Assembly: GCA_965215215.1 (NCBI GenBank)
Contig: OZ244043.1
Span: 1,984,001 to 2,048,000 of the forward strand
Source of the DNA: CALDTK01 sp965215215
Lineage (GTDB): Bacteria; Bacteroidota; Bacteroidia; Chitinophagales; Saprospiraceae
DNA length: 64,000 nucleotides
Direction: 5' to 3'
Shown: in pieces, positions 16,880-26,383 of the stretch
How the letters are laid out: each line of letters starts with the position of its first letter
Position numbering within the stretch: position 1 is the first letter of the stretch
Program-made: the position numbers and the translations under genes
Notes under the pieces: model-generated
What the model saw: the letters and a program-made list of their open reading frames with translations, nothing else
Database searches by the model: none
What the model was told of the DNA's origin: nothing

Positions 16880-18081
16880 CGAGACAACTCATACCTACGA
16901 AGCGCTGGACGCTCTTTGCCGCCTCGCTCCTGATGGCGAGTGCAGTGTTCACGCAAACCGACCCCCTCGACTCCCTCCTCCACACCATCCCCCTCTACCG
17001 CGATTCCATTGCCCCGCGCGAGGCCGAGTTCGAGCTGCAAATCCTCTTCCGCCCGCTCACCGGTCCGGACAGCAACCGCACCTACCGCTACGGCGTCGAT
17101 CCGGACCGCTACTTCTACCCCGCCTCCACCGTCAAGCTGCCGGTCGCGGCCCTCGCCCTGCAGCACCTCCGCGAGCTCGGCGTGCTCGGACTCGACGTGG
17201 ATACCCCCCTGGAGGTCGACTCCACGCGCCCACCGCAGAGCGTAAGCCGGGAGCGCGTCGGCATGCCGGGCACCGCCGCCACGGTGCGTGGGCACGTGCG
17301 CGACATCGCGCTGGTGAGCAGCAACGAGGCCTACAACCGGCTCTACGAGTGGCTCGGTCCGCGCTACGTCAACACCGAGCTCCACCGCCGCGGGTACACC
17401 AGCGCCCGGATCGTCCACCGCCTCAGCGCGCCCGGCTTCGATACCACCGAGAACCGCTACCTGCCGCCGGTCCGTTTTCGCGCGAGCGGCACCGGCGGGG
17501 TGCTCTGGAGCAGGGGGCAGGCTTTCGCCAAAACGCCTTACGCCATTCCTCTTACCGGCGAACAGAAGGGGCGCGCCTACCTCGATGCCAACGACTCGCT
17601 CGTGCTCGCCCCCTTCGACTTCGCGGCGAAGAACTTCCTCTCCGTGGAGGATCTGGCCGACCTGATCCAGGCCGTCGTGCTCCCCGAAACGGTGGACTCC
17701 CTACGCCGCTTCGACCTGGCGGAGTCCGACCGAAGGCTGTTCGTCGGGGCGCTCACGGGCTATCCGCGGGATAGTGAGAATCCGCTGCACCGGGAGCTGC
17801 CGGACGGGTACGTGAAGTTCTTCCTCTACGGTGGGGCGGGGGAGCGGCGGGCCGATGGGGTGCGGGTGATCAACAAGGTGGGCGATGCGTACGGGACGCT
17901 TACGGATGCGGCGGTTATTGTTGACCCGGTGAGCGGGGGGAGTTTTGTGTTGGTGGCAACGGTTAATGTGAATCGGAATGGGGTTTATAATGATGGGGTG
18001 TATGGGTACGAGGGTATTGGGTTTCCGTTTCTCAAGGGGCTTGGAGAGGTAATGCTTGAATACGTGCGCAATAAACTCTAG
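16873..18081 (+). CDS. Class A beta-lactamase-like serine hydrolase
   Basis: This secreted protein of about 402 residues has a signal peptide (RWTLFAASLLMASAVFTQ). The SxxK nucleophile box is visible in YPASTVKLPVAALAL and the SxN box in VSSNEAYNRLYEWLG. This matches the beta-lactamase2/transpeptidase fold, but no KTG is obvious. It could be a beta-lactamase-like esterase or peptidase rather than a resistance enzyme. ATG 16873 is used; a GTG at 16867 is possible. The start overlaps the end of the ATPase relic by 7 bp. It carries GNRA minihairpins at 17474-17488 (GCGA loop) and 17520-17534. Confidence 0.75.
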   Translation: MVTRQLIPTKRWTLFAASLLMASAVFTQTDPLDSLLHTIPLYRDSIAPREAEFELQILFRPLTGPDSNRTYRYGVDPDRYFYPASTVKLPVAALALQHLRELGVLGLDVDTPLEVDSTRPPQSVSRERVGMPGTAATVRGHVRDIALVSSNEAYNRLYEWLGPRYVNTELHRRGYTSARIVHRLSAPGFDTTENRYLPPVRFRASGTGGVLWSRGQAFAKTPYAIPLTGEQKGRAYLDANDSLVLAPFDFAAKNFLSVEDLADLIQAVVLPETVDSLRRFDLAESDRRLFVGALTGYPRDSENPLHRELPDGYVKFFLYGGAGERRADGVRVINKVGDAYGTLTDAAVIVDPVSGGSFVLVATVNVNRNGVYNDGVYGYEGIGFPFLKGLGEVMLEYVRNKL

Positions 18082-19340
18082 CCATCCACACCCACCGCAT
18101 CCATACCGGCTTTCACGAGCTTCTTCTCCGTAGCAGCCTCAGCCCGGTGATCCACCGGCTCCAACCGAATCAACAGCCCCAACGCCAACACCGACATCCC
18201 CGCCGCCGCCCAGCCCACCGTGCCGTAGTGCAACAGCTCGCCGCCCGGCCCCTCCGCCACGATTTGCCCAGCTAGGAAGCTCGCCGCCCCCAAGCCCAGC
18301 TGGTTGAACGATGCCCGCAGCGACATAAACCCGCCCCGGTTCTCCGGCCGCACCACGCTCGTTACGAGGGCGAGGGCCGGCACCGTGCGCCCTCCCGTAC
18401 TGACGAAGAAGCAGGAGGTCACGACCAGCACCAAACCGAACGCCAGCCCCGCCGGCAGGTGCGTGAACACGAGGATGCACGCCACCGTCGCCACACTGCC
18501 CCCCGCGAACACCGGCTTCGGACCGAAGCGATCCGAGAGCCGCCCCACCGCCGGCAGACTCACCACCGTCAGCGCCCCACCGATCGCGTAGAAAACGCTC
18601 AGCTGGTTATCCGTAAAGCCGAGGTTGAGCTGTAGGTAGGGCGCAATAAACGAAATCACCGTAAAGTGCCCGAGCATCAGCACGATCGTAAAGAGTAGCG
18701 CCAGTCGCTGGTTCGCATCGCGCGCCACCTCCCGAAACAGCCCGAGTGCCGAGGGCCGCGCGTCGGCCGCAGCGATGTGCCCGCGCATCGTCGGAACTTG
18801 CCACGCGGCCATCGCCCCGAGCACCAAGGCGAAGCCCCCCAGAATCAAGAACGGCGCCCGCCAGCCGTAGGCCCCCGCCAGCGTAATCCCCGCCGGTACC
18901 CCCACCACCGAGGCCACGCTGAAGGCCATCATCACGACCCCCATCGCCCGGCCCCGCCGCTCGAAGGGGAAGTAGTCGCCCACGATCGCCAGTACCTGCG
19001 TGGCCACCAGGCCGCCGAAGGCCCCGGCTATCCCCCGCGCGACCAGCAGGGTGGCGAACGAGGGCGCGAATCCACAGGCGATCGTCCCCACCGTGAAGCC
19101 GAGGTGGGCCGCCAGCAGTGCCTTACGCCGATCGAACCGGTCCACGAAGCCGGCGCTCGCCAAGCTCGCCACGAAGGCCGCCCCCGCGTACACGGATACC
19201 AGCCACGAAAACCCACGCGGACCGATGTCGAACGCGCCCATCAGCCGCTTGCCCAGCGGCATGATCATCATGAAGTCAACGATGTGCGTAAACTGTAGGG
19301 CCGCCAGCGTGAGCAGCAACAGAGTCTCTTTGCGGGTCAA
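18078..19340 (-). CDS. MFS transporter
   Basis: A 420-residue, 12-helix major facilitator protein. The loop 2-3 signature appears as FVDRFDRRKALL, and helix 4-5 elements as ARGIAGAFGGLVATQV and VVGVPAGITLAG. It resembles the drug-efflux / sugar-efflux (AraJ-like) group of proton antiporters. The substrate is unknown. It converges with the serine hydrolase (4-bp overlap) and follows the HD hydrolase with a 12-bp gap, so the two minus-strand genes may be cotranscribed. Confidence 0.85.
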   Translation of the reverse strand: MTRKETLLLLTLAALQFTHIVDFMMIMPLGKRLMGAFDIGPRGFSWLVSVYAGAAFVASLASAGFVDRFDRRKALLAAHLGFTVGTIACGFAPSFATLLVARGIAGAFGGLVATQVLAIVGDYFPFERRGRAMGVVMMAFSVASVVGVPAGITLAGAYGWRAPFLILGGFALVLGAMAAWQVPTMRGHIAAADARPSALGLFREVARDANQRLALLFTIVLMLGHFTVISFIAPYLQLNLGFTDNQLSVFYAIGGALTVVSLPAVGRLSDRFGPKPVFAGGSVATVACILVFTHLPAGLAFGLVLVVTSCFFVSTGGRTVPALALVTSVVRPENRGGFMSLRASFNQLGLGAASFLAGQIVAEGPGGELLHYGTVGWAAAGMSVLALGLLIRLEPVDHRAEAATEKKLVKAGMDAVGVDG

Positions 19341-19352
19341 TACGGGGCGGAC

Positions 19353-20612
19353 TTAGGCTTCTAAACCCCCGGGAACACCCCCCGCCGCAAATGGATGGAG
19401 CAGCTCCGCCGGACAGGCCAGGTAACTCTTCTCCACCCGCCGCGGCTCCACGCCGAAGTCGATGTTTTCCGAAAGGGGCCGCACGCTGCCGTCCTTGTAC
19501 AGGATGTCCACCTCGTTGGCCAGCGCCACGTACGCGCTGTTGCTCTCCGTACCCGCCACCACGAGGTGACGGGCCTGCGTGGCGTCCAGCCCGTAGCGCG
19601 CGCGTGCACGCGCGCGGAGCCCATCGACGCGGGCCTCGTCCACCGGCCCGGGCGCCAGCGTGAGCTTGAACAGCTTGCGGTCCATCAACCCCTCGCAGAG
19701 GTACCTGAGCACCTTGTCGGTCGCGAACAACCCCCCCTTCAGAGCCGCCAGGATATCGATGTCGTCGAGCCTCGCGAACCGTTCGAGCACCCCCGAACCG
19801 GCGTCCTCGAAGTGACAGCCCTCCACCCGCTGCATCAGGAAGAACCGCAAATCTTCCGTAATCCCCTCCGCCGGCGTCCCCGCCCGCACCACCTCCGCGA
19901 GTCGCCGCAGCGCCTCCTTCAGCATCAGCTCCGCGGCCAGCACGGTTTTGTGCAAATACACCTGCCAGTACATCAGTCGTCGCGCGATCAAAAACTTCTC
20001 GATCGAGTACATCCCCTTCTCCTCCACCACCAGGCAGCCGTCCACCGCGTTCAGCATCTTGATGATGCGCTCGCTCCCGATCACGCCCTCCGATACCCCC
20101 GTGAAGTACGTGTCGCGGTTGAGGTAGTCGAGCCGGTCGATGTCGAGCTGACCGCTCACGAGCTGGTGCAAGAACGGTTTTGGGTAACCGCCCCGAAAAA
20201 TGTCGATGGCCACCCGGAGGCTTCCGCCAAAACGCTCGTCGAGGCGCCGCATGAAGCAGAGCGTCAGCGACTCGTGGTCCGTCTCGATGATGTCCCCCTC
20301 GAGCGTGTGCGAGAACGGCCCGTGCCCGATGTCGTGCAGCAGGATCGCCAGCTGCGCCCCCTCGTACTCGGCGTCCGTGATCTCGACGCCGCGCCCCCGG
20401 AGGTTGTCGAGCGCCTGACTCATCAGGTGCAGCGCCCCCAGCGCGTGCTGGAAGCGCGTGTGCTGCGCCCCCGGGTACACGTAGTGCGTTAGGGAGAGTT
20501 GTTTGATACGCCGCAGCCGCTGAAACCACGGGTGGTCCACCACCTCCAGCACCAACCCGCGCGGAATGGCGATGAAGCCGTACACGGGATCGTTGATGAT
20601 TTTTGGCTGCAT
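19353..20612 (-). CDS. HD-domain phosphohydrolase (dGTPase/SAMHD1-like)
   Basis: The 419-residue protein has the metal-binding HD signature: HTRFQHALG (first His), ILLHDIGHGPFSHTLE (HD) and a downstream Asp in LVSGQLDIDRLDYL. It belongs to the HD family related to dNTP triphosphohydrolases and SAMHD1. ATG 20612 (MQPKIINDPVYGFI) is preferred over 20678 because the family begins with this motif. It carries three minihairpin variants: 19464-19477, 20177-20190 and 20219-20233. Confidence 0.85.
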   Translation of the reverse strand: MQPKIINDPVYGFIAIPRGLVLEVVDHPWFQRLRRIKQLSLTHYVYPGAQHTRFQHALGALHLMSQALDNLRGRGVEITDAEYEGAQLAILLHDIGHGPFSHTLEGDIIETDHESLTLCFMRRLDERFGGSLRVAIDIFRGGYPKPFLHQLVSGQLDIDRLDYLNRDTYFTGVSEGVIGSERIIKMLNAVDGCLVVEEKGMYSIEKFLIARRLMYWQVYLHKTVLAAELMLKEALRRLAEVVRAGTPAEGITEDLRFFLMQRVEGCHFEDAGSGVLERFARLDDIDILAALKGGLFATDKVLRYLCEGLMDRKLFKLTLAPGPVDEARVDGLRARARARYGLDATQARHLVVAGTESNSAYVALANEVDILYKDGSVRPLSENIDFGVEPRRVEKSYLACPAELLHPFAAGGVPGGLEA

Positions 20613-20720
20613 CGGTGAAAACACGCTGGGACCGGAAAGGTAGCCGCCCGTAGAATTAAACCGATCCCCCGTGCGCAAAGCCGCTCGCGGAGCGTTGCAT
20701 CACTCCAACACCTAACCCCT

Positions 20721-22283
20721 ATGGAAAATATCCGCATTCTCTGGGCCGACGACGAGATCGACCTCCTCAAGCCGCAGCTCATGTACCTCGAGAAGCGGGG
20801 CTACGAGGTCGCGACCGTCACCAACGCCCACGACGCCCTCGAGGAGATGCAGGCCCGCGCGGATATCGACGTCGTGTTCCTCGACGAGAACATGCCCGGG
20901 CGCTCCGGGCTCGAGATCCTCCCCGAGATCAAGGCCGCCCGCCCCGACGTGCCCGTGGTCATGATCACGAAGTCGGAGGCCGAAAACGTGATGGAGGAAG
21001 CCATCGGCGGCCAGATCGCCGACTACCTCATCAAGCCGGTCAAGCCCACCCAAATCCTGCTCACCCTCAAGAAGCTCACCGAGGGCCGCAACCTCGTGCG
21101 CAAGGCCACCGCGAGCCAGTACCAGGTGCAGTTCCGCGAGCTGCTCATGGAGATCATGGACGGACCCGATCACCGGGAGTGGGTCAACGTCTACCGCAAG
21201 ATCATCGACTGGGAGCTGCGCCTCGACGAGAGCCGCGCCGAGGGCATGGCCGACATCCTCTCCATGCAGAAGTCCGAGGCCAACGGCGAGTTCTCGAAGT
21301 ACATCGTCAAGAACTACCTCGACTGGATGAACACCCCCGGCGAAGATCGCCCCGTGTTCTCGCACGAGCTCCTGCGCGAGAAGGTCTTCCCGCACCTCCA
21401 GGACGACCTCCCCACCGTCGTCGTCCTCTTCGACAACCTCCGCTTCGACCAGTGGCGCATCCTCCAGCCCATCATCGGCGAGCTGTTCACCATCGAGGAC
21501 GAGGACTATTTCTACTCCATCCTCCCCACGAGCACCCAGTACGCCCGCAACGCGATCTTCGCCGGCATGATGCCCGCGCAGATCGCGCGGGAGTTCCCCA
21601 AGCTGTGGCTCAACGACAACGAGAAGGGCGGTAAGAACATGCACGAGGAGGAATTCCTCAACGCCCAGCTCGCGCGGGTGCTGCGGCGCGACATCAAATC
21701 GTCCTACACCAAGATCACCCAGATCGCCAAGGCCAAGGAGTTCGAGGATCGCGCGCTCGACCTACTCAACAACGAGTTCAGCGTCGTCGTCTACAACTTC
21801 ATCGACATGCTCTCGCACGCCCGCACCGAGATGGAGGTCCTCAAGGAGCTCGCCGGCGACGAGTCCGCCTACCGCTCCCTCACCCGCAGCTGGTTCCTGC
21901 ACTCGCCCATCTGGGGGGCACTCAAGAAGCTCGCCGAGCGCCCCGTGCAGCTCGTCATCACCACCGACCACGGCACCATCCGCGTCAACTCCCCGAGCAA
22001 GGTCGTCGGCGACCGCGAAACCACCACCAACCTCCGCTACAAGGTGGGCCGCAACCTCAGCTACGACAAAAAAGACGTCCTCGAGGTCCGCAAGCCCGAG
22101 GATGCCGGCCTGCCGAAGCCCAACGTGAGCTCCACCTACATCTTCGGCAAGGAGGATAAATTCTTCCTCTACCCCAACAACTACAACCACTACCACAACT
22201 ACTACAAGAACACCTTCCAGCACGGCGGTATCTCGCTGGAGGAAATGATCTGTCCGGTGATCCGGCTGCGGAGCAAGGGGTAG
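20721..22283 (+). CDS. porX: PorX: T9SS response regulator with PglZ domain
   Basis: This is a 520-residue two-domain protein. The receiver (1-120) has acidic pocket DDE (10-12), phospho-acceptor Asp55 in VVFLDENMPG and Lys105 in LIKPVK. After a helical linker comes an alkaline-phosphatase-superfamily PglZ domain (about 210-520) with metal-site candidates VVLFDNLRFD, LPTSTQYARN, NFIDMLSH, ITTDHGT and FQHGGIS. This architecture is diagnostic of PorX, which with PorY controls type IX secretion and has phosphodiesterase activity in characterised homologues. No porY is adjacent. Confidence 0.93.
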   Translation: MENIRILWADDEIDLLKPQLMYLEKRGYEVATVTNAHDALEEMQARADIDVVFLDENMPGRSGLEILPEIKAARPDVPVVMITKSEAENVMEEAIGGQIADYLIKPVKPTQILLTLKKLTEGRNLVRKATASQYQVQFRELLMEIMDGPDHREWVNVYRKIIDWELRLDESRAEGMADILSMQKSEANGEFSKYIVKNYLDWMNTPGEDRPVFSHELLREKVFPHLQDDLPTVVVLFDNLRFDQWRILQPIIGELFTIEDEDYFYSILPTSTQYARNAIFAGMMPAQIAREFPKLWLNDNEKGGKNMHEEEFLNAQLARVLRRDIKSSYTKITQIAKAKEFEDRALDLLNNEFSVVVYNFIDMLSHARTEMEVLKELAGDESAYRSLTRSWFLHSPIWGALKKLAERPVQLVITTDHGTIRVNSPSKVVGDRETTTNLRYKVGRNLSYDKKDVLEVRKPEDAGLPKPNVSSTYIFGKEDKFFLYPNNYNHYHNYYKNTFQHGGISLEEMICPVIRLRSKG

Positions 22284-22742
22284 GGGAGCGCGGCCTGCGG
22301 GTGTGCTTCCGCAAAACGCGTCGTGGTGGGGTGGGGACCCAAGCGGGCGAGCACGGCGCTGTGGGTTAGGGCGGTGGGGCGCGTTCGACGAGTTCCACTC
22401 GGGTGCCCCGGGAACGAAGGCCCTCCCATCCCCACGCGGCGCGAGCGAAAGCTCAACGGATACCAAGAGACGCACTTACGCATCGCACAATCGATCGAAA
22501 CCGCCTTCGCCAAACTGCATACCGTCCCGCTAAGCATCCTCCCGTAAGCTTCGACTACACACTGTCGAGACGAGCTCATTCGTCGTCACATATAAAAACT
22601 ACCTATGCATGCAGTTAAAGAAAATATAAATTGGGGCAACTGTCACGCGGGCGTTATTCGTATTGCTAATTGGAGTAGCTTGAGCCACAGCTTGATGGCC
22701 GGGTCCGCTCTGATCTTGACTAACCAATCTTTCAGGTCTTAT
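22284..22742. other. Intergenic region between porX and the GH5 gene
   Basis: No convincing gene is seen. It holds one GTTTT-GNRA minihairpin (22303-22317, minus, TGC-GGAA-GCA, the same 15-mer as at 11939). From about 22560 a more AT-rich stretch looks like the promoter/leader of the cellulase gene. Short open frames here lack family-like sequence. Confidence 0.5.
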
Positions 22743-22778
22743 GAGCTGCCACCCGTTTTCGGGATGGCGGCTCCTTTT
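22743..22778 (+). terminator. Terminator-like hairpin in the GH5 leader
   Basis: GAGC/GCTC and CCCG/CGGG arms with an imperfect GCCA/TGGC middle close on TTTT and are followed by a T-run (CTTTT, 22774-22778). It resembles a rho-independent terminator, but lies ~50 bp upstream of the cellulase start rather than after a gene. It may be a leader attenuator or terminate a short transcript. Confidence 0.6.
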
Positions 22779-22828
22779 ACGTCATCAGTTACAATCACTT
22801 TACAGAACCGACACTCCCACCCCTCGGC

Positions 22829-24976
22829 ATGAAGAAACTCCTACCCCTCACCTTACTCCTGGCCCTCCTCAGCCTGTCGCTCGCCGCGCAGACGATCGTC
22901 GAGCGACACGGCCAGCTCCGCGTCGACGGCAACCGCATCGTCGACGAGTGCGATCGTACCGCCCAACTCAAGGGCATGTCCTACTTCTGGAGCCAGTGGG
23001 AGGGCACGAAGTACTACAACGCGAACACCGTCAAGTGGCTCCGTGACGATTGGAACGTCGAGATCGTGCGGGCCTCCCTCGGGGTCAACAACGGCGACGG
23101 CATCGACTACATCTCGCGCCCGGCCGAGAACTTCGCCCGCGTCACCGCCGTGCTCGACGGCGCCGTCGAGCACGGCGTGTACGGGATCGCCGACTTCCAC
23201 GCCCACTACGCCGACCGCTACCTCGCCGAGTCGAAGACCTTCTTCGACGCGATCTCCCGGCGCTACGCCGACGCGCCGAACATCGTCTACGAGATCTGGA
23301 ACGAGCCGATCGGCGGGTACAGTCCGTCCGAGCAGCGCCAAACCTGGGCCACGATCAAGGCGTACTCGCGCGAGCTGATCTCCGTGATCCGCGACAACGA
23401 CCCCAACGGGATCATCGTCCTCGGCACGCCGTTCTACTCGCAGGGGGTCGACGTGGCCACCGCCGACCCGATCACGACCGACAGCAAGGGCCGCCCCGTG
23501 GGGAACGTCGCCTACTCGCTCCACTTCTACGCCGGCACGCACACCGGTTACCTCCGCGACAAAGGGGACGTGGCCCTCGACCGGGGCTTCGCCATCTTCA
23601 TGACCGAATGCGGCCGCACCCTCGCCACCGGCGACGGCGGCGTCGACGACGCCGAGTGGGACCGCTGGGAGGCCTGGATGGACGCCAACGGCATCAGCTA
23701 CGCGAAGTGGGCCATGAACGACAAGCCCAACGAAACGAGCTCCGTACTCTTGCAGCGCGCCTCCGCCAACGGCGGCTGGTCCGACGCCGACCTCACCGAC
23801 GAGGGCCGCTGGAGTCGCGATCACTTCCGCACCGTCAACGCGAACAAGCCCAGCGTCTGCGATGACGGTGGTGGCAATCCCGACCCCGATCCCGATCCTA
23901 ACCCCGATCCCGGTGTCGACGACCTCATCTCCGTCTCCGCCCCCGGCAGCGTGCCCCTCGGCGGCAGCGTAACCGTGCCCGTCGAATATTCGGCCAGCAC
24001 CGATCGCGACCTCTACGTGGTACTCCAACTCGACAGCGCACCGTGGACGGTTTACGCGGAGACGAAAGTCGACCTACGGGCCGGCAGCGGTACGCTCGGC
24101 GTCGAACTCGGCATCCCGGCGAACCTCTCGACCCAGCCCGATATCTACCAAATCCAAACCTACCTGACCACCGACGGCGGTAGCTGGAACAGCCGGCTCG
24201 ACAACATCGCCCGCACCAACGTCGACGCCGTAGCGCCCCCGCCGAGCACCACCGCTCAGAACGTATTCACCGAAGGCTTCGACGAGGGCTGGGCCAACTG
24301 GAGCTGGTTTGGCTCGGCCAACAGCGCGGCCGGCGGCGCCAAATTCGGTTCCCGGGCGTTCAGCTTCGCGTTCAACGACGGTGGCGTCCTGAGCTTCGGC
24401 CACGGCAACGGTAAAACCGGCGATAAGCTCGTGGGGGTCGAGTTCTGGGCGCGCGTAACCAACGGCAGCCAGCGCTACCGGGTGAGCGCTTCTTCGGACC
24501 ACACCTACGACAATCGCTCGGCGGGCAAGAACATCACGGTCGGTACTACCTACCGCAAGTTCACCGTCTCGAGAGCGGAGCTCGGCGACGCCGGCTGGTT
24601 AAAACGCTTCTACATCGAGCCGGGCAACGGGGGCAGCACGCTGCTCGTCGACGACTTCAAGCTCGTGTACGAGGGGGTTAACGCGCGGCAGGATCCGGCC
24701 GTGCCCGAGACACCGGAACTCACCGTCTGGCCCAATCCGAGCGGCGGCGACTTCGCCCTCGAGCTCACCACGGGCGTAGCTGACCCATCCGCTACCCTCG
24801 AGCTCACCGACCGCACCGGTCGGGTCGTCGACGCACGCGCACTCCCGCTCGGAGCGGGCGCCAATCGTTTCGAGCTCGATTACGAAGGCCGGCTCGCCCC
24901 CGGTGTCTACCACCTTCGGGTTGTCGGCAACCAGGCGACTGCCCACCCGCAGGTACTGCGCGTGGTGATTCAGTAA
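22829..24976 (+). CDS. GH5 cellulase with CBM-like and T9SS sorting domains
   Basis: The 715-residue secreted enzyme has a signal peptide (LLLALLSLSLAAQ) and a GH5 catalytic domain (about 25-345) with acid/base Glu159 in YEIWNEP and nucleophile Glu260 in IFMTECG. An Asp-Pro linker (about 350-365), a beta-sandwich (370-460), a carbohydrate-binding-like jelly roll (470-620) and a T9SS type A tail (650-715, WPNPSGGDF to GVYHLRV) follow. It probably cleaves beta-1,4-glucans outside the cell. A second GH5 without accessory domains follows at 25346. Confidence 0.92.
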   Translation: MKKLLPLTLLLALLSLSLAAQTIVERHGQLRVDGNRIVDECDRTAQLKGMSYFWSQWEGTKYYNANTVKWLRDDWNVEIVRASLGVNNGDGIDYISRPAENFARVTAVLDGAVEHGVYGIADFHAHYADRYLAESKTFFDAISRRYADAPNIVYEIWNEPIGGYSPSEQRQTWATIKAYSRELISVIRDNDPNGIIVLGTPFYSQGVDVATADPITTDSKGRPVGNVAYSLHFYAGTHTGYLRDKGDVALDRGFAIFMTECGRTLATGDGGVDDAEWDRWEAWMDANGISYAKWAMNDKPNETSSVLLQRASANGGWSDADLTDEGRWSRDHFRTVNANKPSVCDDGGGNPDPDPDPNPDPGVDDLISVSAPGSVPLGGSVTVPVEYSASTDRDLYVVLQLDSAPWTVYAETKVDLRAGSGTLGVELGIPANLSTQPDIYQIQTYLTTDGGSWNSRLDNIARTNVDAVAPPPSTTAQNVFTEGFDEGWANWSWFGSANSAAGGAKFGSRAFSFAFNDGGVLSFGHGNGKTGDKLVGVEFWARVTNGSQRYRVSASSDHTYDNRSAGKNITVGTTYRKFTVSRAELGDAGWLKRFYIEPGNGGSTLLVDDFKLVYEGVNARQDPAVPETPELTVWPNPSGGDFALELTTGVADPSATLELTDRTGRVVDARALPLGAGANRFELDYEGRLAPGVYHLRVVGNQATAHPQVLRVVIQ

Positions 24977-25059
24977 ACACCGCGATGGGGTATGGGCGCG
25001 TGGGGAGTACTTACCCCTCCTCGCGCGCGCGGTACTCCCTGGGTTGCCGACCGACCGCT

Positions 25060-25074
25060 GTTTTAGCGTAAGCG
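25060..25074 (+). repeat. GTTTT-GNRA minihairpin (intergenic, partial stem)
   Basis: GTTTTAGCGTAAGCG has two pairs (GC/GC) around a GTAA loop, with an A-G mismatch outside. It lies in the intergenic gap between the two GH5 genes. Confidence 0.6.
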
Positions 25075-25113
25075 GGGCCTGGGGCAATCCTCTCAGTCCT
25101 CTCGGTGCGATCA

Positions 25114-25149
25114 CGAAGCCGCCTCCCACTTCCCGTGGGGGCGGCTTCG
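25114..25149 (+). terminator. Strong terminator after GH5 gene 1
   Basis: A 15-bp stem with one bulge runs from CGAAGCCGCC to GGCGGCTTCG and is followed by TTCGTATT. It lies 140 bp after the cellulase stop. The rest of 24977-25345 holds the minihairpin at 25060 and an AT-richer leader for the next GH5 gene. Confidence 0.8.
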
Positions 25150-25345
25150 TTCGTATTATGGGCTGTATTTAAAGCCTGTATAAGAACTTGCGATCTGGCG
25201 AAATCGCAGTTGATTTTGGATTCACCGAGAAAGAGAACGGAGGGAAAGCCGCGCTATCGCGAGGCTTTCAGACGACGGAGAGCTCCAAAGCAACCGATTT
25301 TAGTCGATCGGTAAATTCTCAGACGGGCTCTTAATCCAAAAAACC

Positions 25346-26383
25346 ATGAAGCTCGTCCTCGCCGCCCTTGTGATCGTTTTCGCCGTGGGTGGGCTACGGC
25401 CCGTTTTCGCGCAAGCGCTCGCAGCCCCGCCCCCCGGCAGTCCTGTTGCACTGCACGGTGCGCTACGGGTGGAGGGCAACCGGATCGTCGACGCCCGCGA
25501 CTCGGTTACGCAGCTCGCGGGCATGTCGTTCTTCTGGCACGTGTGGCAGGGCAAGGCGTACTGGAACGCCGAGGTGATCCGCTGGCTGCGCGACGACTGG
25601 CGGGTGAGCCTCGTGCGGGCACCCATCGGCGTGCACGGGGTGGAGGGCGACTACCTCGAGGAACCGGAGATCGCTATGCGGCGACTCGACAGCCTGGTGC
25701 AGGGGGCGGTCCGGGAGGGGGTCTACGTGATCATCGATTTCCACGCTCACAACCAGCACGAGCCCGAGGCGAAGACCTTCTTCCGCGAGGTGAGCGCCCG
25801 TTACGGCGACTACCCCAACGTACTCTACGAAATCTGGAACGAGCCGGTCGGCGAGGCCGACGCCCCGATGGCGACCTGGGACACCATCCGCGCTTACGCG
25901 AAAACGGTCGTCGCCGAGATACGGGCGAACGACCCAGACAACATCATCATCGTAGGCACTCCGTTCTGGTCGCAACGCGCGGACGTCGCAGCCCTCGACC
26001 CCCTCGTCGTCGACAGTACCGGCGCCCCGGTGAGCAACGTCGCCTACACCATTCACGCCTACGCGGGGCAGCACAAGGATACCGTGCGCGCGTACGCAGA
26101 CTCGGCCCTGGCGCGCGGCGTGGCCCTGGTGATGACGGAGTGCGGCCGGGTAGGGGTCAACTGGGGACCCGAAAACACCATCGACTCCGCGAGCTTCCGG
26201 GCCTGGGCGGACTGGATGGACCGCAACAGAGTATCGTACTGCAAGTGGAGCCTGAGCACGAAGGACGAGGTGAGTAGCTCGCTGCTGCCGCGGGCGAGCG
26301 TGACGGGCGGTTGGACGGAGGAGGACCTTACGCCGGAGGGGCGCTGGAATCGCCGGTGGTTCCGGGAGCGGGCGGGGGAGTGA
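25346..26383 (+). CDS. GH5 cellulase, single catalytic domain
   Basis: The 345-residue enzyme has a signal peptide (LVLAALVIVFAVGGLRPVFAQ) and a GH5 domain with acid/base Glu166 (YEIWNEPVG) and nucleophile Glu265 (VMTECGR). It closely resembles the catalytic part of the previous gene (both have GN-RIVD, YWNA/YYNA and NPDN/NDPN blocks) but has no CBM and no T9SS tail, so it may stay periplasmic or leave by another route. A GNRA minihairpin (25403-25417) encodes the signal-cleavage region. The 3' end overlaps the convergent mscS gene by 56 bp. Confidence 0.9.
   Translation: MKLVLAALVIVFAVGGLRPVFAQALAAPPPGSPVALHGALRVEGNRIVDARDSVTQLAGMSFFWHVWQGKAYWNAEVIRWLRDDWRVSLVRAPIGVHGVEGDYLEEPEIAMRRLDSLVQGAVREGVYVIIDFHAHNQHEPEAKTFFREVSARYGDYPNVLYEIWNEPVGEADAPMATWDTIRAYAKTVVAEIRANDPDNIIIVGTPFWSQRADVAALDPLVVDSTGAPVSNVAYTIHAYAGQHKDTVRAYADSALARGVALVMTECGRVGVNWGPENTIDSASFRAWADWMDRNRVSYCKWSLSTKDEVSSSLLPRASVTGGWTEEDLTPEGRWNRRWFRERAGE

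Noticed and set aside
19395..20492. 365-codon frame antisense to the HD hydrolase
   Set aside because: Overlaps a gene with complete HD motifs; composition is typical of a shadow frame.
22503..22517. CGCCTTCGCCAAACT as a minihairpin copy
   Set aside because: The A-run is only three and the outer stem does not pair; treated as chance similarity.
22605..22832. 75-codon frame just upstream of the GH5 gene
   Set aside because: It crosses a terminator-like hairpin, has no family pattern and overlaps the cellulase start.
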